Counted from the first letter of the stretch, positions 23,496 to 35,605 are shown. The stretch is 64,000 bases of DNA from Persicaria tinctoria (GCA_037127255.1 JBANSL010000005.1:7564001-7628000); one strand, 5' to 3'. Program-made: numbers and translations. The notes: generated from the sequence alone by a model not told the origin.

Positions 23496-26400
23496 TTATT
23501 GACACTTGGTAATGGGCATTGCAGGGTATGCAATGGAATGCAGTGGTTTCATGAGAGGTAATTTATTATACTCTTCACTTCACATTTTTATTGGTGTGCA
23601 TTGAATCTAGTCTTACGTTATATCAATACTTGTAGCAAAATTTATCACATGTGTTACTATAATCTGAAATTTTTTTTATCACGGTTCTAAAAATCCCGCT
23701 TTTGCGTTAGGAGACCTCCTCCGTCTGTCTTTAGACGGACACTTAGAGGTCAAGTGACCCTTCACCACCTATGATCCACATAGTTCTTTTTAGAACACTA
23801 TTTTCAATACCCAACTATAAGGAATTGTTGAGTCTTTGACACATTTGATTGAACATTACATATCTTGTTTTAACATCAAGGTTTTCGTTCATGTCGATTG
23901 CCGACACAACGAAACATGGTCCTTTGAATCCTTTGTTCATGTGAACATGTGTTCGAAAACTCTTTGAAATCCGTCGCGGTTAAAAGGTGAAAAAGTTATT
24001 AGCTTTTGTTCCTAGTTAGATGGTCCTTCAATTCACAAGGTAATTAGTTCACCTGCACCACCAACCCCAACTACTTAACATAATTACACAAGTGGTATCT
24101 TTAGATAAAGTATGAATTTAATTAAGCTACTTGAAGGTGAACTTCTGATCACTTGTTCTTCACCATCTTTACAATCTTTCCATAAATATGTGTGTTGTGT
24201 GACCACAAATGATATGTCAGGTTTGATTCACCATCTTTACAATCTTTCCATAAATATGTGTGTTGTGTGACCACAAATGATATGTCAGGTTTGAAATCGA
24301 CCCGAGATCCCAACTAGTCCTTGCATCATTTTCCTCATTTATAAATTTAACTTCCTTAATTAGTTTGAGGACCACCTTTATTTTTTTTCCATCTCCTAAC
24401 AAATAAATATTTTGGGCCACTTTGTTAGCTGAAATATAATTGACTTTAGGTTAATTAGTTGTGATTGGAAACCTCCAACTAAGCCTTTTTTCCTTGACCT
24501 TTTTAATTTTACCATATCTTGTCTTGTCAAATAGAAGTAGGGGCGGATCCTCTTTAGGGTCAGAGGTGGCAGTCGCCCCCCAAATCAAAAATAAAATTTA
24601 ATATATATATTCCTCTCGTCGATAGCTTCGATTTGATATATTATAAGCTCAAATCCAATAACTAAGTAAAAATTTATAAACGTTTTAAGATTGAAGCGAT
24701 ATAAATTATTTTTACATCATTTACCAAATTTAATATACTTCTTTCATACTTATCATTTGTTAAACTTTGTAACTTAATACTATAATTAAATCCGAAAAGT
24801 TCAAATATTAATAGATTTTTCGGAAAAAAATAGAGATCAATTTTCCGCCCCCTCAACTAAACGTTTCATGATCCGTCACTGAATAGAAGGGTAGGAAAAT
24901 GTAAATATCAAAATTTCTAAAAATTTAATATTTCAATTCCAATAGCATTTAATACATACGGAGTATTATAAGTATAAATTATAAATATTCTCTGTTTAAA
25001 ACAAATTTAATTTAAGTTTACCTAAACCAACAAAAGTTCATCAAAACATTAAAAACAAAAGCAATATAGAAAGTTTTGCTACTTCCTCCAAATTTAGATA
25101 ATTTTAGCTTCTCTTTCTTCATTTCTCTATTTTACTTATTGATATCAGAATAAAAAAAAAAAAACTCCTTTATTCAAATTATCCTATGTTCTTCAAAATG
25201 AATAATCTGTCGGAGATGCTCTAATGTTAGCAAATAAAAAACATTTGAAAGTTTTTTACATTTAATTGAAAACATGGTCCAACTACCAGACTTAAATAAT
25301 ATCCATTATTTATAGGCCACCTATACTAACTTCCATACTGTATAATGCAACAAATATGGAGGGAAATGTGGGGAGAAGGTATGTTTAGTGCAACCTTTTT
25401 TCTTTCTTTCTACAAGACATTTAAGATGCTGTATTTTTTAGGTAAAGTTCACTTTAAAATGCCTTCAATGAGGGTAGTTTGCAGTTGGATACCTTGTCAT
25501 GTTGCAACTCCTTGAGTTTACTACAGTCTCCTATGATTCACACAACTAGCCACATTCACATTCGTCGCTTTCTTGATCCGTGGTACAAATTGTCACGGAA
25601 TTACCTTTGATACAAGGCATTGTCAATTTGTCGGCATTTTCGTTACTTTTTCCCCTGAAATGAATGACTTTATACTTGAATGATGTCCAGGAGTCGGGAT
25701 CACGCTAGCGTGTGCGGGCTACGTTGTGGTTGGCATCGATTACGAAGGCCATGGACGATCAAAGGGGTCGCGTTGTTACATCAAGAAGTTCGACTATCTT
25801 ATAGATGAATGCTATGAGTTCTTCAGATCAGTTTCCGGTGTGTGACTATCTATATATTTCCTTTTGTAACTTGTGCAAATAAACTTACATTTAGAAGAAG
25901 AAGAAAATATATTGTTACGCTTTTTTCGGCTTGTATGATAATGTGACAGAGCAGGATCAGTATAAAGATAAGAAAAGGTTCTTATATGGAGAATCAATGG
26001 GAGGAGCCGTTGCCTTGTTACTTCACAAGAAGGATCCCGATTTTTTTCACGGTGCTGTTCTCGTTGCACCGATGTGTAAGGTAACGCTAGGAAACATTAC
26101 ATACCATTTATCCTATAGAAAATACCACGGCTTAAATTTGTCACGCTTATAAAATTATAGCGCGTAGCAATCCTAAATGTGACTTGATTCGGCGACGCTT
26201 GATCTATTTGGTAACGAGTTTATATGTGTTGAAATGATGCAGATATCGGAGAAGTTGAAGCCACACCCAGTGGTCATAAGCATATTAACCAAAGCAGAGG
26301 AGATCATACCAAAATGGAAGATTGTGCCCACGAAGGATGTCATTAATGCAGCGTTCAAAGATCCCGTCAAGCGAGAAGAGGTAGCCTTTTAGATGACTGA

Positions 26401-27027
26401 GAAAGCCAAGCTCTATTCATATATACTATAGCTTCGGTGTGATTTACCTTGGATTCATGTTTTTCTCCGTAGATTCGAAGAAACGAATTGATATACCAAG
26501 AGAAGCCGAGGCTTAAAACCGCTCTAGAGATGCTAAGAACAAGCATACAACTCGAGAAAGGGTTGGGCGAGGTTAGTGAATTTGCGACGGTTTCTTTCGT
26601 GACTAAACTTCCAAATGACGACGAATTGTGTAACGAGTTTTAATGTCACCAGATCAGAATTCCGTTCTTCGTGTTGCACGGGGAGGCGGACACAGTGACA
26701 TGCCCGGAGATAAGCCAAGCGCTATACGAGCAAGCCGGAAGCAAAGACAAGACCATGAAGCTCTACCCGGGGATGTGGCATGGATTGACAGCAGGGGAGC
26801 CCGACGACAACATCGAGATCGTCTTCAACGACATCATCGAGTGGCTCGACAAGCATTGTGGCTTCGATGGCAATAAGTCTCCTCTCATGAGGGCTGCGTG
26901 GGCGACCCCATCGCCTTCGATGGGGCAGAGCTGGAGCAAGAAGCAGAGGCAGCAACGACGGCGGGCGTACGAGAAGTATTTCTGTGGGTTTAAGGGGCGT
27001 GGAGTGCAAGATGCAGCGTTAGAGTGA
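23190..27027 (+). CDS. Alpha/beta hydrolase, monoacylglycerol lipase / caffeoylshikimate esterase type
   Basis: Serine hydrolase of the MAGL family, cleaving monoacylglycerols or similar esters such as caffeoylshikimate or lysophospholipids; the exact substrate is not readable. Eight coding exons, all GT-AG: 23190-23210, 23321-23411, 23525-23557, 25691-25837, 25950-26080, 26243-26380, 26473-26571 and 26653-27027, giving 344 residues. Visible are the oxyanion loop LCHGYAMECSGF (HG at 37-38), the strand VVVGIDYEGHGRSKG, the nucleophile elbow GESMGG (Ser113), Asp233 in LHGEADTVT and His263 in PGMWHGL, so the triad is complete. The basic tail SKKQRQQRRRAYEKYF is typical of plant members. An acceptor at 23184 just before the ATG implies a 5' UTR intron. 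AATAAA lies at 27113. Intron 2 is mostly a (TC)n microsatellite and intron 3 (2.1 kb) holds a hAT MITE. A broken paralogue lies at 57187-59735. Confidence 0.93.
23413..23491 (+). repeat. (TC)n microsatellite inside intron 2 of the hydrolase
   Basis: About 79 bases of uninterrupted TC starting one base after the exon edge. It makes up roughly 70% of the 113-bp intron, and the donor GT is its first dinucleotide. Confidence 0.95.
24159..24294 (+). repeat. 68-bp tandem duplication in intron 3
   Basis: Two near-perfect adjacent copies starting 'ttcaccatctttacaatc' at 24159 and 24227. Confidence 0.85.
24538..24881. mobile_element. hAT MITE, GGCGGATCC family, in intron 3
   Basis: It begins TAGGGGCGGATCC and ends, in reverse, CAGTGACGGATCA. 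Perfect 8-bp duplication aatagaag at 24530-24537 and 24882-24889. Same family as 58426-58889 and 59101-59549. Confidence 0.88.
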
Positions 27028-27227
27028 AGTGTTTTGAGTGCAATTTGTTCATATGGTGCTTGAGATATTGTAGCGGTTATTAAGTACTTTGAGCTACTTT
27101 TGGTATAAGATCAATAAACAACTAGATGGAGTAGATATATGATCTGGCATAACTGCATAAGTTATCGGTCTCTCAATTTACTGTTTCAATAATATAATTT
27201 TTCTATTGTTGTTGGAGTGTGTTTGGA

Positions 27228-27324
27228 ACCATTCCGGAATGGCTCACCGGAAAGGACTTGTGGATAATAGTCATAGGTCCCCGGTTCGAACCCCGGAATG
27301 GTCGCTCTTTATTTACCAATTCAA
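27228..27324 (+). mobile_element. tRNA-like retroposon (SINE head type)
   Basis: A 97-bp insert bounded by the perfect 14-bp direct repeat GGAGTGTGTTTGGA (27214-27227 and 27325-27338), as left by LINE-type target-primed integration. The insert has an A-box-like TGGCTCACCGG and a perfect B box GGTTCGAACCC, with 5' and 3' ends that can pair (ACCATT with AATGGT). The T-stem has one mismatch and no standard anticodon arm is evident. A short T-rich tail follows. The corresponding sequence behind the pseudogene at 59720 lacks it. Confidence 0.7.
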
Positions 27325-27339
27325 GGAGTGTGTTTGGAC

Positions 27340-28496
27340 TTACAATTACGGGTCAGTCCATGGCTAAAAAAAAAGCCTTTATCGTTTTCATTGTACTTAT
27401 TTTAATTCATTGTGAGTTTATTTTAAAATTAATAAAATAATAATGATACCACGTTACTATAATAAATATAAGAAATATATTGATAAAATATAACGTAACT
27501 AATATTTACATTTTATGGCATGATTTTCCTTTTTAATAAAAACATTATTGTATTATTTTAAAAAATGAAATGTAATATAAATAATCATATAGAGATTGTT
27601 TCAACTTTAATACAATGAAAGTGGATTTACTTAAATAAAAATGTAAGTGAAGCACACTACTTAATATTATATTTTGAATTACTCTAATTAGTTGCTAAAG
27701 AAAATTAATACTAACATTTAAAAAAATTATATTTAGAAGAAATTTTATTTTATTACTAAAAAATATATCTCTATAAATTTTGTAAAAAATATTTTTTGAA
27801 CTAATCTAGGTTGGTAGAAAAAGAATTAATTTCTTCTTAATTTTATTTACAAAAATTATATCTATCTACTTATATATACCTATTATGGAGTAAAACCAAA
27901 GCATTTTTGTCACATGTCACCCTATTATGTCAAGTTATTTTTGGATAGTCTATCTAATTTAAATTAATTAAAAAAACACAATATCATTTTATACTACATT
28001 TTTAACCAATGGAATTAACTTAGATATGATAAAATGTTATTATTTAAATTAATCGTGATTATTAATTAATGAAGACGGACACATATATAAGGCAATACAA
28101 AGATAACATACATAAGATTATTGGATGACGTGGCTTAAAAAATATTAGATCATTATTAATTGATGCATTAAAAATAAGCGGGGTTATGTTACACTAGAAA
28201 TCTACACATAGACATATTCGATCAAGACCAGACACATAGAGGAATTCAGGCCCTGTTTTATTATTTTAACTAGTAATGTTACCCGCGCCCTTGCACGTCT
28301 TATTAATAAATTATAAATTATATTTTATTATATCAATATATTTGAATTACCTTTTTATTAAATTTTATGTGAAAATTAAAATATTTTGTTTGAAATCTTA
28401 TAATAAAAACATTCAATCAGTTATAAATTAAATTAATATAATGGTCGGTGAATTCCAATATATAAATTAAGAGAATGTGGTTTAAATGTTAACGAC
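27340..28496. other. AT-rich intergenic sequence
   Basis: No gene. At about 28270-28300 the phrase 'actagtaatgttacccgcgcccttgcacg' resembles the start of a common plant MITE, but I found no matching other end. Confidence 0.4.
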
Positions 28497-30070
28497 TCTT
28501 ACGGTGTTAAATTTTAACAAATTTTAACCGTTGATCTAATTAAAATGAAAGGCTACGATTAAATATGGATTTTTCTGATTTATTTTAATTAAAAGAGCGG
28601 GCCCCACTCAGTTGATCAAACAACTCTCTCCGCCTGGGCGTGTGAAGGACTTTCCACTTCATCTAACTGTGAAAACCGGTAGTGGAGAGAATCTGGGGAC
28701 CATTTGGATTTTTTTTTCCAAATTTTATTTATTTCATTTTAAAAAAAATATACTCTTGTCTTTAAACGTCATGAATAATATTTCTCAGATGCAATCACTC
28801 CAACCTAATTTGGTCTACAACACAATACATTACTCATTCGAATAGTTGTGCATGTTAACTCCCAATTACAAATGAATAATTACTATCAACTTGACGAGTA
28901 ATTACTATCAACTGAGAGAATAGTTGCAAACTTGACCAATCTTTTTGTTATTAACTAAGTGCTCGTTTGGATAAACGTAGGAAGTATACTTCCCGGGAAT
29001 TTAATTCATGGGAAGTCTACTTCCCATGAATTACACTTTCTGGGATTTTATGAAACATGTTTGGTTGAAAAATGAAAAAATGGTGGATTTGATATATTGA
29101 GATAAATATGAGATTTTTATTAGTAAGAAAAGGGTGGAAGTTGTCTTACCATGTACCCCCTTGGTAATTTCAATTCCTGTGTTTCACAGGAAGTTAAATT
29201 CATGGGAATTTCAATTCTTGGGTTTTTGGAGAACAATTTTTTTAACCAAACGCAGATATTCTATCCAACTTTCTGGGATATTCCACTTCCTGGGTTTTTT
29301 AAACCAATCCAAACGAGCACTAAATGATAACTCATCTTTACAGATGAATAATAACTATCCAGTTAGCGAATAATTACTATTTAACCTAACGAATAGTTGC
29401 AAATTTGATCAATTATTTTGCTATTATCAAACAGTAACTCCTCTTTACAGATGAATAATAACTATCAAGTTAACGAATACTGTAATTATTATTAACCCAG
29501 CTAATAGTTGCAATAGGGACTCACACTTTTTGCAAGGTTTGCCTACGAAATCTAAACGATCATACCTCCCTGTTCCCATGAATACTTACTAGCAACTAAG
29601 CGAATAATCTCTATCAACTTAATGAATATTTATTGCGAGTATGCCACCACGCAATTGGTGCAATTCCGATGAATACTCGGTGATTTCCATTGAATACCCA
29701 AATCCCCTAACAATTATGCCCAAATTCCCCTTCTTCATCCACAATCCTCCACACAACGCCGTCGATTGCTTCTCTGCAGATGTGCCCCCTTCAAGCCGCG
29801 CTGTCATCACTTACCGGAACTGCTGGGTGCGTCGCCGGAAGTCGCAGTGGTGGCCCCCGGATCGTCTTCAACAAACGGCAAAGAGGGTTTATAGGAGGGG
29901 AACGAAGATGAGAAAAAAGGATTTGATTGGGATCGCACGCGCCCGTGTTGATGGAAAATGGAGTTTTTTTTTCTTTTAATATTATAATTAATTAATTTCA
30001 GAGAATAATCGTAGCCTTCCATTTGTAATGATCCGATGGCTTATAATTGTTAACACTTAACACCGTAAGA
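28497..30070. repeat. Region bracketed by about 65-bp inverted arms
   Basis: The left arm (28497-28561) starts TCTTACGGTGTTAA and ends GGCTACGATTA. The right arm (30006-30070) is its inverse at roughly three-quarters identity. The arms suggest an old DNA transposon with a 1.5-kb interior, now carrying another MITE. No TSD was found. The interior has a GC-richer stretch (29640-29960) with only short ORFs. Confidence 0.45.
28959..29320. mobile_element. Harbinger/Tourist-like MITE
   Basis: The ends are GTGCTCGTTTGGAT and, reversed, GTGCTCGTTTGGAT, flanked by taa at 28956-28958 and 29321-29323. 362 bp, with 'cttcccgggaa' inverted motifs inside. Confidence 0.85.
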
Positions 30071-30177
30071 GATAGAAACACACGACCCAACCTATAAATT
30101 AAGAAACAAATTATTATTGTTTATAAAAAAAATCTTGTAACCAAGTTAGTGCGTTTAGGTTTTCTTCTAAAGAGCTA

Positions 30178-30500
30178 TTGATATTTGTTTTCGTATTTTT
30201 TAAATTAAAGCTCCCAAGCTCCGAGACTCCGATACCAAGAAGACTCCGACCTCTCTCCCCAGCAGCAGCGAGCGTCCGAGACTCCTCCCGAGTGTCGAGC
30301 AACCACCGGTGGTGCCGACAACCTCCTTCTAAGCTAGGCAAATTGAGTCCAGCCTCCGACCAGACCACCGATGGCCACTGCCCGACTAGCCTCTCTTCCT
30401 CATCATCTCTTCCATTGAATCCACAAGTTATGTTTCTAATAAACCCCCAATTTCTAGGTTTTGCTAAATTGAATAAATATGTAGAATCTTATAATTGAAA
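30178..30500 (+). other. CT/GC-rich leader-like stretch, no gene called
   Basis: Composition changes to C-rich and there is a 106-codon ORF of low-complexity Ser/Pro/Arg content. No family is recognisable and a hAT MITE starts 110 bases further. It may be a 5' leader of a lost gene. Confidence 0.25.
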
Positions 30501-30610
30501 GAATGAAATTGAAACTTATTTATAATGATTTGTTGTTCAAATAGATAGATTGAGAGTTTTTTACTTGGATTTGAGACAATCGAACTCACAATTAGCATCT
30601 CTGTCGCTAC

Positions 30611-31054
30611 TAGACCTGTCAAAACACAACCCGACCCGGTGACCCGACCCGACCGACCGAAATTTTTTGGGTCAAGACCCGGAAATTTTGACCCGGGAAT
30701 TTTTTTCGACCCGAACCCGAAAACCCGGAAATTTTCCGGGTAATCTGGGTTTGGACCCGGTGACCCGATTGACCCGGTAATTTTGACCCGATTTACCCGA
30801 TTGACCCGGTTGATTTATAATTAAATATAATTAAATTTTTTTTATATTTAATTAAAATTTATCGCAAAATTATCAAAATATGATTTTTTTAATTTAAAAA
30901 AGAAAAAATTGACAAACCCGAAATCGACCCGAACCCGCCCAAAACCCGATCAAACCCGGGTTCTAGTCAACCCAAAAAACCCGAAACCCGTTTTACCCGA
31001 GACCCGGAGTGACTCGACCCGAACCCGACCGGAATGACCCGTTTGACAGGTCTA
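30611..31054. mobile_element. hAT MITE with GACCCG subterminal repeats
   Basis: The ends are TAGACCTGTCAAA and, reversed, TAGACCTGTCAAAC. Perfect 8-bp duplication gtcgctac at 30603-30610 and 31055-31062. 444 bp. About 25 GACCCG/ACCCGA units crowd the two ends around an AT core. Confidence 0.88.
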
Positions 31055-31062
31055 GTCGCTAC

Positions 31063-32350
31063 TGTGGTGCCCTTCTCTGCTACGCATTCATGCATTACAA
31101 TTAACAAGTGTTTGGTTATATGTCATTCATAAATTATACTGATTAAAGATGTTGAGACTCTTCTTGTCTGTATATTTAACAAAATATATAATTTGTGTTG
31201 TCATTTCCTTGTTCTGTCCCACTTTCATATTTTTAATGGTTGCCACTCGCCTATCTATATGTTCTAATTCAGTGTACAACATTTCAGATGCCAATCAAAC
31301 CCCAATTGTTTTCTCATTTTCTCATGTTGTCAATTCCCAATTGTTTATTCTTTAACTTGCTTCATATGGTACAAATGAATGGATGATGAAAGCTAATATT
31401 CTTTAAGTTTAATGATAGGTTGGGGGTTTATTTTTTAAGTTGTGTTAAGTTGTTGTTTATTTTTTAAGTTGTGTTAAGTTTTTGTTTATTGTTTCATTCT
31501 TCTTGAGTTTAATGGTAGGTTGGGGGTTTAGTTAGTTGAATTGATTAGATGTTTGCCTGAGTTCACATGAATGGATGATCAAAGCTAATATTTTAGGTTC
31601 ACAAATTGCATTTGACTAGAGGAAGCAATGGTATTGTTTTGTTTTTTTCATTCATCTGCTATGGATGCCATCTATATATAGAAGCTTATCCCTTTCTGAA
31701 CATATGATATGATTGACTCCACCTAATGTGTTGATCGCTAATATTTGATAGGATAATTAATGTGTGTGCCTTTGGCCATGAGCAGTAACATTGCCTCAAA
31801 AGTAAGGAATGATAGAAAGACTATTAAGCAAATGTGGGTGCCTAAAGTAATTGAGCTATGTAGCCCCTCCTGTGTCTGTGAATGATGTAAGCCATATACA
31901 CGGATCATGCTCAGACACATCATCTAACGTGTTGGCTGCGAGGGCTCTTAGTAAGAGCAACAGGAAAGGGTATGTTGTTGAACAGCAAGTGCGGAAGGTA
32001 GCTATACGTTGCTGAATAGCGTGTGCAGAAGGAAGGGAAATACCAGAATAAACAAAAGCCACATATATAAGCATGCTGATATGGAGGAGAAAAGCTCTTG
32101 AGCAACACTAATGAATTGAAGAGAGTGGTAAAAAAAAAACAGGGCTAACGAAGGATTTTATTGAAACAGGGCTAAAGAAGGCTAGGATACACCAACTTGG
32201 AGGCAACGACTTCAGATATGTTCAGGCAACGGCTCGAACTCGGCTCGATAAAAAACGAGCAGAGCATGACCAACCAAATACTCAGCTCGTTCGACTTGAA
32301 TAACACCCATAGTTGTCAGTTGTTATTTGCAAGTAGTTTTTTTGTCAAGC
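31063..32350. other. Intergenic sequence with small duplications
   Basis: No supported gene. 'gaatggatgatgaaagctaatatt' near 31377 recurs near 31568, and 'ttgtgttaagtt' units repeat at 31440-31480. At 32215-32325 a CGAGC-rich stretch matches, in inverse orientation, 34455-34570, the kind of sequence seen in hAT MITEs. The minus-strand ORFs at 31738-32108 match nothing I know. Confidence 0.4.
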
Positions 32351-32357
32351 TTTTAAA

Positions 32358-32426
32358 AGCCTATTAGTTCAACGGTAGAGCAATGTGTTTATGCGCAGAG
32401 ATGTGGGTTCGAATCCTACATAGGCT
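32358..32426 (+). repeat. tRNA-like sequence heading a minisatellite
   Basis: It folds partly like a tRNA: a perfect 7-bp acceptor stem (AGCCTAT with ATAGGCT), D arm GTTC-AACGGTA-GAGC, and T arm GTGGG-TTCGAAT-CCTAC with one G-T pair and a perfect B box. The anticodon arm is defective (4-bp stem TGTG/CGCA and a 6-base loop), so no anticodon can be assigned. It is a tRNA pseudogene or SINE-type head rather than a working tRNA gene. Its 3' half is repeated at 32677-32706 and 32973-33002. Confidence 0.55.
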
Positions 32427-32431
32427 AAATT

Positions 32432-33512
32432 GATTAATTTTAATATTTTGTATTATTTTTTGATAAAAGTGCAATTCATAAACTTAATTTTATCCTTGCA
32501 CTTTATCTGCTTATTTATGCACTTTATCATTTTATTCTTGCACTTTATAATCTTAATTGTGCACTCCATAATCTTATTCACGCACTTCATGATTTTATTC
32601 TTGCACTTTTTCATTTTATTTATGCACTTCATAATCTTATTCATTCACTTCAATACTTCATATTATTATTTATGCGCATAGATGTGGGTTCGAATCCTAC
32701 ATAGGCTAAATTGCTTAATTTTAATAGTTTGTATTATTTTTTTGATAAAAGTGCAATTCATAAACTTAATTTTATCCTTACACTTTATCTGCTTATTTAT
32801 GCACTTTATCATTTTATTCTTGCACTTTATAATCTTAATTGTGCATTCCGTAATCTTATTCACGCACTTCATGATTTTATTCTTGCACTTTTTCATTTTA
32901 TTTATGCACTTCATAATCTTAATTGTGCACTTCATAATCTTATTCATTCACTTCATATTATTATTTATGCGCAGAGATGTGTGTTCGAATCCTACATAGG
33001 CTAAATTGCTTAATTTTAATATTTTGTATTATTTTTTGATAAAAGTGCAATTCATAAACTTAATTTTATCCTTGCACTTTATCTGCTTATTTATGCACTT
33101 TATCATTTTATTCTTGCACTTTATAATCTTAATTGTGCACTCCGTAATCTTATTCACGCACTTCATGATTTTATTCTTGCACTTCTTCATTTTATTTATG
33201 CACTTCATAATCTTATTCATTCACTTCATATTATTATTCATATACTTCATCATTTTATTCTTGCACTTAATTATTTTATTCTTACACTTTATCATCTTAA
33301 TTGTGCACTTCATAATCTTATCCATGCACTTCATATTACTATTCATAGACTTCATCATGTTATTCTTGCACTTTATAATCTTAATTGTGCACTTCATAAT
33401 CTTATTCATGCACTTTATATTATTGTTCATACACTTCGTCATTTTATTCTTGCACTTTATAATCTTATTTATGCACTTTATCATTTTATTCTTGCACCGT
33501 ATAATCTTATTC
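32432..33512 (+). repeat. 21-bp minisatellite with higher-order units
   Basis: The basic unit is about TGCACTTYATMATYTTATTYW, 21 bases, with scattered substitutions. The array is organised into higher-order blocks of about 280-296 bases, each opened by the tRNA 3' half and the sequence 'aattttaatattttgtatt'. Because 21 is a multiple of 3, long frames stay open on both strands (LHFIILF-type and KCINK-type peptides); I regard these as artefacts. Confidence 0.85.
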
Positions 33513-34380
33513 ATGAATGAGAACAAAAAGAAGACAATCATAAAAAATGTAACCCTCTCTTCACTAGCATTCGAGTGGAATTTCAGTACAAACTTCTCGG
33601 TTGAAGGTTGCTGCTCAATTGAAGCTTAGGCCACCTTTTCATGGATTCGCTTCTTCTATTGCCTCTCAGAGCAATTGAGTTGTGGCGCGATAATCTGATA
33701 TCACAAAATTGCCAATTGGGTAACACTGTCATTCTAGCTTTATCCAATAGGGCATTTCAACGGGAAGATGCCAAAGAATGTCCCGGTTCAAGCGAGCAGC
33801 TCAAAGGTTCGACTTTGAATCTCATCTCATAAAATGGAGGAGAGCCATTATGGAGACTGCCAATATAAATGAGCAATGAGATCTGGTATCCTATTATGGT
33901 TGACAAATGACAAGCAAGGAGCAGCAAGTTAACTAGAATGTCAAAATGAGGGAATTCATTAATTTGTCTAAATGATGAATGTTGCACGAGACAAAAAAAA
34001 AGGCAATGCTAGAAATATATTCAAGATATCATCTTGAATATAATCAACAAATTGGCTGCGTCTTCCATTTTTCACAAGGATGAAGCGGCTGATGTGGACA
34101 ACAGAGCTTTATTGAACGACAAATCAGATGCTCTCCTGCCTACTCTAGATCAAGATGGAGCCCATAAGCCAACTACTAACTCAAAACATTAGGACAAACA
34201 TAAAGACAAGTCGGCTGCAATTCCTGGCTTATCAGTGAACTCAAGCAAACTAGGACAAGCATAAAGACAATCACCACCCAAAGATACATTCGAAAAAGTG
34301 CATAAATAAGATAAAAAAAATTCAAAAATAAGATCACTAAGTGCAAAATAACAGTATGACTAAATATTGAACATTAAAAC
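33513..34380. other. Intergenic sequence after the minisatellite
   Basis: No supported gene. At 34285-34350 there are isolated reverse-strand units of the 21-bp repeat (gtgcataaataagat, aagtgcaaaata). Confidence 0.4.
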
Positions 34381-34383
34381 TAT

Positions 34384-34440
34384 GAAAACTAATAAGATAG
34401 ATCCAGGCGGAGTCGAACCACCAACCTCCCGAACAACAAT
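34384..34440 (-). repeat. tRNA-like 3' half (minus strand)
   Basis: The minus strand contains a perfect B box GGTTCGACTCC within a T-arm-like hairpin (GGTGG/CCGCC), preceded by AGAGCACCCAAGC, which resembles a D-arm end. The A box is not intact. It explains the GVEPPTSRT peptide on the plus strand, a known antisense shadow of tRNA-like sequence. Confidence 0.45.
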
Positions 34441-34454
34441 TGCTTGGGTGCTCT

Positions 34455-34640
34455 TAGGGCTGTTATTCGAGTCGAACGAGCCGAGTATTACTTGTTCATA
34501 TTTAGTTCATTTAGAATATGAACGAGCTCGAGCCGAGCCTAAATTTTGACTCGAGCTTAAAAATGTGCTCATATTCGGCTCGTTTAGGCAATTCTACTTG
34601 CTCATTGTACTTGCTCATTGTACAATAACATTAAGAAAAT
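34455..34640. repeat. CGAGC-rich hAT-like remnant
   Basis: 'gggctgttattcgagtcgaacgagccgagtatt' and later 'cgagctcgagccgagcc' are characteristic of plant hAT MITE ends. The inverse of the first part occurs at 32290-32330. No TSD identified. Confidence 0.4.
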
Positions 34641-34799
34641 TTTAGAAATTTCATAAAATTCGAGAACCAATTGGTTCAAACCCTAGAATCTTTCAAACGA
34701 CAAGATCACCATTTCCCCTCAAAAACAAAAAATCACAACAAAAAAAATCCGAGAAACCAAAGAACAGAATCAATTCTTCTTCCAGGCAACACTCCAATA

Positions 34800-35402
<603 letters not shown>

Positions 35403-35414
35403 TGGTTCGAATAC

Positions 35415-35605
35415 CACCGAATAAAATGGATCAAAATCATTGAATAATAAAGCGATACCATTGAATAATCATGAAATACCATCGAATAGATTATTTGATA
35501 CAATCAAATAATCTATTTATATCATCGAATAATCAATCAATACCATCGAATAATTTATCGATACCTTCGAATAATCTATCAATACCTTTGAATAATCTAT
35601 TTTTT
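35415..35605 (+). repeat. Short tandem repeats 'ataccatcgaataatctatc'
   Basis: About eight imperfect units of 21-27 bases, each with ACC(A/T)(T/C)CGAATAAT, and the same CCGAATAAT core as at 890-970. Confidence 0.7.

Noticed and set aside
32358..32426. Functional tRNA gene
   Set aside because: The acceptor, D and T arms are acceptable but the anticodon stem-loop cannot be formed with a 7-base loop, so it is treated as tRNA-like.
32432..33512. CRISPR array
   Set aside because: The repeats are continuous with no unique spacers and the DNA is plant nuclear.
33006..33629. 207-codon ORF (and similar ones at 32430-33004, 37941-38231, 39245-39505, both strands) encoding LHFIILF-type repeats
   Set aside because: The frame is kept open by a 21-bp repeat, which is exactly seven codons. 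Equivalent ORFs exist on the opposite strand and there is no start context, conserved domain or non-repeat part.
34367..34549. ORF with GVEPPTSRT peptide
   Set aside because: A known antisense product of tRNA-like sequence. The minus strand carries the tRNA B box.
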